Positions 1 through 6,172 of a stretch of DNA of 6,172 nucleotides are shown here, one piece after another (the stretch's first letter is position 1; the number at the start of each line of letters is the position of its first letter). The stretch is from Planctomycetota bacterium (GTDB taxonomy: Bacteria > Planctomycetota > Planctomycetia > Planctomycetales > Planctomycetaceae). Both the position numbers and the translations under genes were made by a program. The stretch lies in the NCBI GenBank assembly GCA_023429275.1, contig JAEYWB010000090.1, positions 1-6,172 on the forward strand. The letters are read 5' to 3'. The notes under the pieces were generated by a model. The model had not been told where the DNA came from and searched no databases. It was given only the letters and a program-made list of their open reading frames with translations.

Positions 1-1122
1 GTTGGCACCCCCTTCGATCCGCCGTCGATCGGCTGCCGAGAGGTCTTTCGGCGCGGTGGTGGCCAGGACAAGGGCACCGACTTCGTCGGTCCCTCGCAGA
101 AGCGGGACGGCCGCGGCCATCGAGAACGGCGCAGAGCCGGTGGCGAGGTCTCCTCGCAGGTCGTCTCGAGTAAACGCGACAACTCCTCGGCGCCCTCGAA
201 GCCGCATGAGGATCGACGCTTCGGCTGCGGTCCAGTTGGCGGCCCCGGCCCGGTCAAGAGGCTTTCCGGCGTGGGCGACTGCCGACTGTGGCTGCTCACT
301 CTCACCGGTCAGGTAGAGCGATACTCTCTCGAAGTCGAAGAGGAGCCCCATCCTGGCGAGGAACTCCTGCAGCATCACGGCGGGGCTGGAAAACTTGAGA
401 TCGGCAAGCTGGCGCAGCTCGAGAAGCTCGCGGTTCATGGCTCGTTCCGAGTCGCACGAGGCAAACTGCTCGGATCGCCAGAATTCCTCGCCGAGAAGCG
501 TGAGGACCCGCAGCCACATGGCATCGACGGCCCGCTCGCTCCTCTCACTCCGCGCGGAGTCGGCGTTCGAGGGAATCGAAACGACCAGTGCTCCCCAGGG
601 ACGTTTCGACGCGCCGACACGATAGATCGTCAGATCACCCCACCGGGCCCGCTCATCGACGCGCAGTCCGCGAATCGGGGAATGCAGCGCCGGCAAGCCG
701 GCGTTGACGCGGATCAGGCCTGACCGGGCCAGCTCCGCCGGGACTGCGGCATCGAGGACGATCCGCTCCGGAGCGGTCGCCGGCAGCCCATAGGCATCAC
801 AGATCCGGGGGACTCGCCCGTCGAACCGGAAGACCGCGGCCATCTCGGTGTTCCACTGCGCACGGACCTCCTCAAGCACTCGCCTGAGGCGGTCTTCCAT
901 CGTCTGTGGATTCAACAGGCTGTAGAGCAGCCTCAGTTCTGCGGCGGTCTGATCAGTGCCAGGCGAACCTTCCGAGGGGGACCGGGGGCCGGAGCGCCGG
1001 CTGGCAGAAGGAGGTGATGTTCCGTTGCGGGCGAGGAACGCCAGACCGACCGCTCCGAGGACCGGCAGAACGGTTCCCGTCGCCCCGACCAGGAGAGATT
1101 GTCCGGAAAAGAGAAGTGACAT
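1..1122 (-). CDS. Membrane-anchored protein with two GAF domains, N-terminal part only (runs off the left edge)
   Basis: The minus-strand frame is open from an ATG at 1122 to base 1, giving 374 codons with no stop, so the gene continues outside the window. Residues 8-31 are hydrophobic and look like a single membrane anchor. Residues 35-60 are a Ser/Pro/Arg/Gly-rich linker. Residues 72-215 look like a degenerate GAF domain, with a predicted helix followed by AAVFRFDGRVP and a closing strand PWGALVVSIPS. Residues 215-245 are a charged helical linker. Residues 245-374 are a clearer GAF domain, with FERVSLYL near its start and the typical ending VGALVLATT followed by LSAADRRRIE. GAF domains bind small ligands or act as dimerisation and sensing modules, so a cytoplasmic sensor tethered to the inner membrane is the likely role. 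The output domain (histidine kinase, cyclase, phosphatase or other) is not visible. The start is favoured because the anchor follows at once and GGGAG lies 6 bases upstream. Confidence 0.8.
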   Translation of the reverse strand, partial: MSLLFSGQSLLVGATGTVLPVLGAVGLAFLARNGTSPPSASRRSGPRSPSEGSPGTDQTAAELRLLYSLLNPQTMEDRLRRVLEEVRAQWNTEMAAVFRFDGRVPRICDAYGLPATAPERIVLDAAVPAELARSGLIRVNAGLPALHSPIRGLRVDERARWGDLTIYRVGASKRPWGALVVSIPSNADSARSERSERAVDAMWLRVLTLLGEEFWRSEQFASCDSERAMNRELLELRQLADLKFSSPAVMLQEFLARMGLLFDFERVSLYLTGESEQPQSAVAHAGKPLDRAGAANWTAAEASILMRLRGRRGVVAFTRDDLRGDLATGSAPFSMAAAVPLLRGTDEVGALVLATTAPKDLSAADRRRIEGGAN

Positions 1123-1345
1123 GGCAGACTCCCGGACGCAGCAATCCGTTGCGTCCGAGTCGAATCGTCTGAAGGGCGCCGACCTCGCGGAACTCGGAGT
1201 GATCGCGAGTCGCCGATCTCCACCGTTGCCATTTCGCAACATCCCGGCGAATCCCTCACGTCGGAGATCCGATAGACGCCCGCCGATCCGCAGAGCACCC
1301 AGGTCGTTCGGGCAGGACCAGGTGATGCGAGGAACACGCACGAGT
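1123..1345. other. Intergenic region between the DUF4175-like gene and the GAF protein gene
   Basis: These 223 bases hold no convincing gene. A small hairpin (GTTGC at 1225-1229 pairing with GCAAC at 1236-1240, six-base loop) is present, but no T-run follows on either strand, so I do not call it a terminator. I found no pair of boxes I would call a promoter. The length leaves room for the GAF gene to have its own promoter. Confidence 0.5.
1129..1133 (-). promoter_or_regulatory. Probable ribosome binding site of the GAF protein gene
   Basis: On the minus strand GGGAG is followed by six bases and then the ATG at 1122. Spacing and sequence fit a modest Shine-Dalgarno site and support this start over the later in-frame ATG at residue 75, which would remove the membrane anchor. 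Confidence 0.4.
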
Positions 1346-4300
1346 TCAAGGGGGCGACGATTCCGGAGCTTCCGCCGGCTTGAGCAGAGATTCTGCGAGC
1401 TCCGCCAGTTTCTGTTGCCGGGCCGCGAGCTCTTTGAGCTGAGCCTGTTGCTCGCCTGTCAGTTCTCCTTTCCTGGCCGAGAGGAGCCGGCTCGTGCGGT
1501 CCAGGAGATCCTCCTGCATTCCCTTGAGCAGCTTGAGCTCCGCCACTTTCGCAGCTCCGTCCGCCGAGGGCTCTCCGGCGGGTCCGGATTCCGGCGGGGA
1601 CATCGGATCGTCCTCGGATGGCGTTGAGGAAGGATCGTCCTGTGCGAGGGAGGCAGCGAGCCGGTCAAGCTCGGAGGCCACGTCCGACTGCCGGTCCTGC
1701 GTCCCTTGATCCGTGGTCCGCTCCGAGAGCCGCTTCGCTGCGTCCCGCGCTCCGCCGAGCGCCGTCTGCGCGGCGAGCTCCAGAACCGGCCATTCGCGCA
1801 GCCCCCCTGCCAGAGACTCGATTTCACCGGCGAGCCCTTCCTGGTTCTCCCGGGTCTGCTGAAGCGTTCGGAGCTGCGCTCGCGTGAGTTTCCCCCCCTC
1901 GATCCGGATCTGATCGAGTCGCACGGTCTCCGCCCGGACCTCCCTCTGGCGATCGGCCAGCCGGCCGGCGGACTGTCCGATCTGCTGCAGCGCACGGACC
2001 TGGCTATCGACGCGAGCCTGCTGTTCGAGCGCCTCCAGCTCGCGCTCGGCCTGCAGCAGGTCGTCGATCGCCTCGCCCTGCTTCTTGACCGCTTCGGGAA
2101 CGTCCTCATCCTCCAGGGCGTCATTCGCCTCCGTCATCCGCTCGGCTCCGCGACGGGCCGACGCCGAGGGCTGAGAGAGGTCCCGCTTCCGCAGCCGCTG
2201 CGCGAAGCTGGCCGCACGGTCCTCGAGCTCCGCCTGTTGCTTCTTGAGCGTCGCGAGCGATTCCTTCTGCGAGGGACCCGCCGGCTGAGACGCAATGTCC
2301 TGGAGGTCCCGCCGCAGACGCGACTGCTGCTCGCGGAGCCCTGCCGCCTCACGCTGCGCCTCTTCGATCCGCTTGACGAGCGTCTCGGGGCTGTTGTCCG
2401 CATCGCCGCTCAGCGACGAGTCGAGTTTTCGCAGCGTCTCGAGAACTTCCTGCTGCACGTCGGAGGCCTGGCGCAGTCGGTTCTCCTGGATCATCCCGGA
2501 GGCCTGACGCAGCTTGGCGACCGCATCGGACGGATCGAGAGCCTCGGTGACCTTCTTCCCCAGTTCCGGATCGACCCCCTTGGGATCGGCCGGACTGTCC
2601 GCGGGATTCCCGAGCTCCTCGAGCCCCTTCAGCTCATTGGCCAGGCGCCCCTGCCGGTCGGCCAGGCGGGCGACGTCCGCCTGTTCCTGCGGGGTGAGGT
2701 TCGAGACCGCTTTCGAGAGTGTCCGGCCGGCGAGGTCCCTCGTCTCGTCGGCAAGTGTCTGCTGCGAGGAGAGGAGTTCGCCGACGCGCCGCCGGACATC
2801 CTCCTGCTGCCGCCATCCCGCGAGGTCTGCGAGAATCCCGTCCAGGATATCGAGGACGTCCTTTTGTGAGCTCCGGGCTTTCTTCAGGGACTCGCCTGCC
2901 TGGGGCGTCTGGCCTGTCGACGTCTCGGGAGTCCGTTCGAGTTCGCCGACCGCCGAGTCGACCTGTGGGAGTGATTTCTCGGCAAGATGCTTCAGCTCGC
3001 GCTGCACCTCTTCCAGCCGCGAGCGAGTCTTGTCGTCGTCGAGCCGATTCCACTGCACTTCCTGAAGCAGCTCCAAGACACGGCGTTCCGCTCCGCGGCG
3101 AGTGTCGAGCAGTTCTTCCCGGACCTGCTGCTGGGCCAGCCCCATTCGGGCGACGGTGGCCCGGTCCTCGTCGCGAAGTCGCCCGGTCTTCTCCCACTGG
3201 ATCTCGAGTTCGCCGAGCTGCTCCCGGATCTGCGACTGGATCGTTCGGGCCCGCTCGAGGGATTCCGCCACTCCGGCCTGTCGCCCGGCGAGCTCCTGGC
3301 GCTTCTGCTCGAGCGAGACGATCTCGATAAGCCGCGGCGCGCTCCGGGTCACCTGCCCCGCCTTGCCATGGAGGTTGAAGCCGTCCACCGCCTGGCCGCG
3401 AACGGAGAGCTGGGTTCCCGGCGAGGCGTTCCACTCCCGGACCTTGACGAGAGATTCTGGCCGGGCGTCGCGCGTCGAGGCGGTGTTCGGGAACTCATGG
3501 AGCAGTCGGACCTCTTCCGGAACGGCGCTTCCCGGGAGTGATACGATCAGCTCGATCCGCTGCAGACCCCAGTCGTCGCTGGCCTCGAGCTGGAACGGGA
3601 TCTCGGCATCCGGCTGCACGCGCAGGTCCGCATCGGGCTGCACGATGCGGATTGCCGGCTCGCGATCGACGATCCCCCGGATTTCGTAGCGGGGGGGATT
3701 GGCGTGCTGCAGCCCCAGCTCATCGGTCAATTCGAGCCAGTACGACGTCCGTTCGGCCGACTCAATCTCCAGCGAGACCGACATGGTGCGGCGATCTTCG
3801 GCGAGCGGGACGTTCTCGCGGCGCTGTGAGCCCCGATGCAGGGTCGCACTCCGCAGCGGCGTGTTGGCCACCGCCGTGATCCTGGCCTGTGGCCCGACGA
3901 GCCCCTGAAGATGCCCCACGCCGCCGGTAATGGTCTCCGGGGCCTTCCCGGAGTAGGCCGGCGGTGTCAGGACGATCTCGAACCGTTCGATCGAGGGAGG
4001 AGGAGCGACCTCAATCCGCAGCGGAGGGAGCCGGCTGTCGTCTCCTCCCCGTGCCGTGAGTTCGATCGGACCGCGAGTCGGCGTGAGGGCCACGACCGCG
4101 ACGGGCCGGTTCACTCCCTGCCCGTCGCGCAGTGAGGCCTGCCGCAGCTCGTGGCTGTCCGTCTGGCCATCGGCGTGGCGGACCTCGAGGGAGATGTGTG
4201 TCGGAAGATCATCCCGATGCTCGCCCACATACAACGTCAGTGGTTCCCCTTCGGCGACGCGAAGCCCCACGCTCTCATCCAGTGGCCGAAGGTTGACGTC

Positions 4301-4927
4301 GAGGAACTCGAGTGTGTGCCGTCTCGGCCAATCGAGCGTCCGCCAGGGGACCGCCAGGCGAGTCAGTGCAATCGACGTCGCGCCGGGTGCGCTCCACAGA
4401 ACGGCCGCCAACAGAGCGACCGTCAGCGCGGCGAGTCCCCCCGCTCGAAGGAGGGACGAAGTATCGATGATATCGCCGGCCGGCAACCGGGAGAGTCTCG
4501 TCTCCATGGAGTCGACAAGCTCACTCTCGAGCTCCGACAGGGGCGGAGCCGCACTTCCGGCATCGCTGGTTCGGGAGGAGAACTCAACGGCGCTCGCGAG
4601 GTTGCCGCGGAGCTCGGGAGACCGTCGCTCCAGCAGCAGGGCGAGGTCGACGTCACGAAGGCTGGACGCCCAGGGGCGGTAGAGGTGCCGAACCCCGAGG
4701 CCGCCGATGAGGAGGAGGACTCCTCCCAGGGCGGCACCACGGACGAATGGGGAGTCGAGATGCAGCGACCAGTCGGCAAAGATCCATCCGACGAGGAGGC
4801 CGAGAAGCATCGCCAGCACGAGGGCCGCTCCACGAAGGAGGGCGGCCCGGCGGACTGCGGCGCGAACTGTTCCCATTCGCCGGATCAGGGGCGCAGCGGC
4901 AGGCGGCTGGGGTGCGTGGGAACTCAC
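1346..4927 (-). CDS. Large DUF4175-like inner-membrane protein with long periplasmic coiled-coil region
   Basis: This 1193-residue protein starts with GTG at 4927 and stops with TGA. An in-frame stop lies upstream and no better start intervenes; the next ATG is residue 18. Hydrophobic helices sit at about 33-51, 63-80 and 163-180. Arg-rich flanks at 16-32 and 80-91 suggest an N-terminus in the cytoplasm, a cytoplasmic loop at 81-160 with the family-like ELRGNLASAVEF, and everything after 180 in the periplasm. Residues 205-535 are beta-rich and Ig-like, including FEIVLTPPAYSGKAPE (316-331) and ASDDWGLQRIEL (449-460), motifs typical of DUF4175-type proteins. Residues 536-1193 are almost all charged helix rich in Gln, Glu, Leu and Arg, with Pro/Ser/Gly-rich breaks near 665-682, 772-785 and 1098-1124. 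A 27-residue unit recurs four times. No catalytic motif is visible, and the function is unknown; a structural or scaffold role is inference. No clear Shine-Dalgarno site precedes the GTG. The reading frame is certain; the family name is from memory of motifs. Confidence 0.85.
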   Translation of the reverse strand: MSSHAPQPPAAAPLIRRMGTVRAAVRRAALLRGAALVLAMLLGLLVGWIFADWSLHLDSPFVRGAALGGVLLLIGGLGVRHLYRPWASSLRDVDLALLLERRSPELRGNLASAVEFSSRTSDAGSAAPPLSELESELVDSMETRLSRLPAGDIIDTSSLLRAGGLAALTVALLAAVLWSAPGATSIALTRLAVPWRTLDWPRRHTLEFLDVNLRPLDESVGLRVAEGEPLTLYVGEHRDDLPTHISLEVRHADGQTDSHELRQASLRDGQGVNRPVAVVALTPTRGPIELTARGGDDSRLPPLRIEVAPPPSIERFEIVLTPPAYSGKAPETITGGVGHLQGLVGPQARITAVANTPLRSATLHRGSQRRENVPLAEDRRTMSVSLEIESAERTSYWLELTDELGLQHANPPRYEIRGIVDREPAIRIVQPDADLRVQPDAEIPFQLEASDDWGLQRIELIVSLPGSAVPEEVRLLHEFPNTASTRDARPESLVKVREWNASPGTQLSVRGQAVDGFNLHGKAGQVTRSAPRLIEIVSLEQKRQELAGRQAGVAESLERARTIQSQIREQLGELEIQWEKTGRLRDEDRATVARMGLAQQQVREELLDTRRGAERRVLELLQEVQWNRLDDDKTRSRLEEVQRELKHLAEKSLPQVDSAVGELERTPETSTGQTPQAGESLKKARSSQKDVLDILDGILADLAGWRQQEDVRRRVGELLSSQQTLADETRDLAGRTLSKAVSNLTPQEQADVARLADRQGRLANELKGLEELGNPADSPADPKGVDPELGKKVTEALDPSDAVAKLRQASGMIQENRLRQASDVQQEVLETLRKLDSSLSGDADNSPETLVKRIEEAQREAAGLREQQSRLRRDLQDIASQPAGPSQKESLATLKKQQAELEDRAASFAQRLRKRDLSQPSASARRGAERMTEANDALEDEDVPEAVKKQGEAIDDLLQAERELEALEQQARVDSQVRALQQIGQSAGRLADRQREVRAETVRLDQIRIEGGKLTRAQLRTLQQTRENQEGLAGEIESLAGGLREWPVLELAAQTALGGARDAAKRLSERTTDQGTQDRQSDVASELDRLAASLAQDDPSSTPSEDDPMSPPESGPAGEPSADGAAKVAELKLLKGMQEDLLDRTSRLLSARKGELTGEQQAQLKELAARQQKLAELAESLLKPAEAPESSPP
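1382..3178 (-). repeat. Four-copy 27-residue helical repeat inside the DUF4175-like protein
   Basis: Four segments of the protein align without gaps over 27 residues: 584-610 (bases 3098-3178), 744-770 (2618-2698), 1014-1040 (1808-1888) and 1156-1182 (1382-1462). Position 1 is always Leu. Position 2 is Thr in three copies. Position 9 is Val or Leu. Position 16 is always Gln (Q599, Q759, Q1029, Q1171). Position 19 is Val or Leu and position 20 is Ala in three copies. A partial extra copy lies at 989-1005, where RLADRQ is identical to residues 754-759. The rest of each unit is free to vary, as expected of a helical repeat. Convergence within a heptad-patterned coiled coil is the main alternative. 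Confidence 0.5.
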
Positions 4928-4972
4928 GGAAAGATTGTCGAGGCCTTGTCCGGGGAATTCAATGTGGAGTTG

Positions 4973-5031
4973 TCAGTCATCAGTTTTCAGTCGGTCGCTC
5001 CGGAGCGTCCTTGTCTCCTGAAAACTGAAAA
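4973..5031. repeat. Inverted repeat of 7-base units around a 12-base palindrome
   Basis: On the plus strand three heptamers follow each other at 4973-4993 (TCAGTCA, TCAGTTT, TCAGTCG). At 5018-5031 CTGAAAA occurs twice in tandem, followed by C. The 11-base arm TCAGTTTTCAG (4980-4990) pairs perfectly with CTGAAAACTGA (5018-5028). The 27-base loop holds a perfect palindrome, CGCTCCGGAGCG (4996-5007), so the element could fold as a stem carrying an inner hairpin. It begins 4 bases past the thiL stop codon and ends 45 bases before the GTG of the next gene. Heptamer-periodic repeats of this kind are often multi-copy in bacterial intergenic DNA, but copy number cannot be seen here. No T-run follows either arm, so a standard intrinsic terminator is not supported, although the stem could still affect transcript ends or stability. 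Confidence 0.7.
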
Positions 5032-5035
5032 CTTC

Positions 5036-5998
5036 CTACCCGAACTCATGTGTCCAGCCGGTCGCTTCCAGTGGGCGTCGGACTCCGCCCTCCTCGATGA
5101 AGCATCCCGAGCCCGCTTCGACCCGTCCGACGGGGAACAGCGGAACTCCCGCGGCGGCCCCTTCCTGGATCCGGGAGAAGTCTTCCGGGCTCACCGCGAT
5201 GAGAAGCTCGAAGTCCTCGCCATCCGAGAGGGCGTGCCGCAGCCGGTCTCCCTGCGGGAGGCTCGAGAGGTCGTCGTGCAGCGGGATCCGGGTCGCGTCG
5301 AGCGTTGCGGAGATGCCGCTTTCCCGTGCCAGGTGGGGGAGATCGGCCGACAGACCGTCACTGAGGTCCATCATGGCATGGAGATCGAATTGCCGGTGGA
5401 GTTGCTGAGCCGCCGAGACTCGGGGCATGAACGAAAACTCTCTTCCGCCGCGGCTCCCTCCGAGTGGTCCCGTCACGAGCAGTTGATCGCCGGGGCGTGC
5501 TCCGCTGCGGGTGACTCCCCTTCCTCCGGTCGTTTCCCCCATGAGCGTCACGTTGACGACGAGCGGTCCGTTCCAGGAGTTCGTATCTCCCCCGGCGATC
5601 GTGACGCCGAACTCCTCCGCCAGCGGGAGCAGGCCGGAATAGATCCCCTCGGCAAGCCGTCGCCCGGCAGTTTTCGGAAGGGCGATGCTGAGAAAGGCTG
5701 CTGTCGGGCGCCCCGCCATGGCGGCAATGTCGCTGAGGTTGACGGCGAGCGTCTTTCGGCCGACCTGCTCCGGCGACGCGGTCGCCAGGTTGAAGTGCCA
5801 CCCCTCGATGAGGAGGTCCGTCGTTACCAGAAGCTTCTCACCGGCCGCCGGACCGGCCAGAACGGCTGCATCGTCGCCGATCCCCAACTCGACAGGATGG
5901 CGAACCTGGGCTCGCTGGCGAATCCAGTCAATGAGGTCGAATTCGTCTCGGCTGGCCATGAAAGGTTGTTCAGGTTCCGGGGTTTCTCGCTCCATCAT
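5036..5998 (-). CDS. thiL: Thiamine-monophosphate kinase
   Basis: The 320-residue product is a complete ThiL, the cytoplasmic enzyme that phosphorylates thiamine monophosphate with ATP to thiamine pyrophosphate, the last step of cofactor synthesis. The N-terminal AIRS-type half holds GIGDDAAVL (39-47), TTDLLIEGWHF (59-69), VNLSDIAAM (86-94) and GGDT (136-139); the conserved Asp residues bind magnesium and nucleotide phosphates in this family. TRSGARPGD (163-171) and VTGPLGGS (175-182) lead into the C-terminal half, with MDLSDGL (210-216), SDGEDFEL (258-265) and the closing W315/H317. The segment between LGGS and MDLSDGL is shorter than in E. coli ThiL, as I recall from planctomycete homologues. 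The usual AMGA after LSD reads AMAG here. Two adjacent ATGs open the frame at 5998; residue 14 is also ATG (5959) and would begin nearer the usual ThiL N-terminus. Neither has a good Shine-Dalgarno site. No other thiamine gene is in view. Confidence 0.96.
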   Translation of the reverse strand: MMERETPEPEQPFMASRDEFDLIDWIRQRAQVRHPVELGIGDDAAVLAGPAAGEKLLVTTDLLIEGWHFNLATASPEQVGRKTLAVNLSDIAAMAGRPTAAFLSIALPKTAGRRLAEGIYSGLLPLAEEFGVTIAGGDTNSWNGPLVVNVTLMGETTGGRGVTRSGARPGDQLLVTGPLGGSRGGREFSFMPRVSAAQQLHRQFDLHAMMDLSDGLSADLPHLARESGISATLDATRIPLHDDLSSLPQGDRLRHALSDGEDFELLIAVSPEDFSRIQEGAAAGVPLFPVGRVEAGSGCFIEEGGVRRPLEATGWTHEFG

Positions 5999-6111
5999 GA
6001 AGTCGCGTATGAGCTTAACAAGGAGGGCTCGACTCCGCGGCGCGGATCGCCGGCCGGGGCACGGCGCCGGTGATGGGGCGCGGCAGGGGAGATCACCTGA
6101 AGGCGAGTCCC

Positions 6112-6129
6112 GCTGACCCCTAAGTCAGC
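6112..6129. other. Perfect 6-bp hairpin upstream of thiL
   Basis: GCTGAC at 6112-6117 pairs with GTCAGC at 6124-6129 around a six-base loop. There is no following T-run on either strand, so its role (operator, leader hairpin or chance) is open. It lies directly beside the candidate rightward promoter at 6131-6154. Confidence 0.3.
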
Positions 6130-6130
6130 A

Positions 6131-6154
6131 TTGACCGTATCCGCTTGCTATGAC
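6131..6154 (+). promoter_or_regulatory. Possible extended -10 promoter reading rightward out of the window
   Basis: TGCTATGAC at 6146-6154 matches the extended -10 form (TGn followed by TATGAC). A TTGACC box lies at 6131-6136, but the spacer to TATGAC is only 12 bases, too short for a standard sigma-70 pair, so the -10 would have to act alone or the match is chance. If real, it drives a gene to the right, divergent from thiL. Confidence 0.25.
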
Positions 6155-6172
6155 TCGGATTCCGCTCCTTTC

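Larger units (their letters stand above)
5999..6172. other. Non-coding leader and right-edge region upstream of thiL
   Basis: No gene is evident in these 174 bases. Two short stems could form: GGTGAT at 6069-6074 with ATCACC at 6092-6097, and GCTGAC at 6112-6117 with GTCAGC at 6124-6129 around a six-base loop. Neither is followed by a T-run. The region lacks the CTGAGA element and the rest of the THI-box pattern, so no TPP riboswitch is called. Two minus-strand frames are open from the right edge for about 15 codons, so the tail of another gene cannot be excluded. Confidence 0.5.

Noticed and set aside
933..1349. Minus-strand open frame of 138 codons starting TTG over the stop of the DUF4175-like gene
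   Set aside because: The stop/start overlap looks like coupling, but the product is Ser/Arg/Pro/Cys-rich with no domain, and its second half overlaps the GAF protein gene in another frame, where the reading is much more protein-like.
956..1627. Plus-strand open frame of 223 codons spanning the 1123-1345 gap
   Set aside because: It overlaps two minus-strand genes, is dominated by Arg, Ser and Pro, and shows no recognisable motif. It is a shadow.
1706..2869. Plus-strand open frame of 387 codons
   Set aside because: It is the mirror of the Gln/Glu/Leu-rich coiled-coil section. Complements of CAG, GAG and CTG codons give Leu/Arg-rich open frames, so its openness is explained without a gene.
4973..5031. 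Intrinsic terminator for thiL
   Set aside because: The inverted repeat is strong in pairing but has AT-rich arms, a long loop and no T-run after either arm, so it does not fit a standard intrinsic terminator.
4151..6073. Plus-strand open frame of 640 codons
   Set aside because: It lies antisense to thiL and to the start of the DUF4175-like gene, both of which have clear family motifs. Its product has no recognisable domain and is rich in Arg, Gly, Glu and Ser, as expected of an antisense shadow in GC-rich DNA.
5999..6172. TPP riboswitch upstream of thiL
   Set aside because: The conserved CTGAGA and the later THI-box segments are absent from the minus strand here.

Overview
The window is GC-rich bacterial DNA with three genes, all on the minus strand. 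It probably comes from a planctomycete or a close relative in the PVC group. The evidence is protein style: a very large three-helix membrane protein with a coiled-coil periplasmic part, of the DUF4175-like type common in planctomycetes, and a ThiL whose short middle segment resembles planctomycete ThiL as I remember it. No 16S rRNA or other marker is present, so the assignment is an inference.

Layout in the direction of transcription, right to left. From 6172 to 5999 lies a non-coding stretch with small hairpins and a possible promoter pointing right, out of the window. From 5998 to 5036 is a complete thiamine-monophosphate kinase (thiL). From 5035 to 4928 is a 108-base gap holding a striking inverted repeat built of 7-base units around a perfect 12-base palindrome. 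From 4927 to 1346 is a 1193-codon gene, starting with GTG, for a membrane-anchored DUF4175-like protein. It has three N-terminal membrane helices, a beta-rich section, then about 650 residues of charged, Gln/Glu/Leu-rich helix. From 1345 to 1123 is a 223-base gap without a gene. From 1122 leftward past base 1 is the N-terminal part (374 codons) of a membrane-anchored protein with two GAF domains, whose output domain is outside the window.

The three genes share a strand, but gaps of 108 and 223 bases and unrelated functions argue against a tight operon. ThiL makes thiamine pyrophosphate in the cytoplasm. The large protein most likely works on the periplasmic face of the inner membrane in a structural or scaffolding role that is not known. 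The GAF protein is probably a signalling sensor.

I see no CRISPR array, insertion sequence, tRNA, rRNA or phage gene, and no clear sign of an undescribed multi-gene system. The two most interesting signals are a repeated 27-residue helical unit inside the large protein and the 7-base-periodic inverted repeat between thiL and that gene. Long open frames on the plus strand, including one of 640 codons, are best read as antisense shadows of these GC-rich genes.
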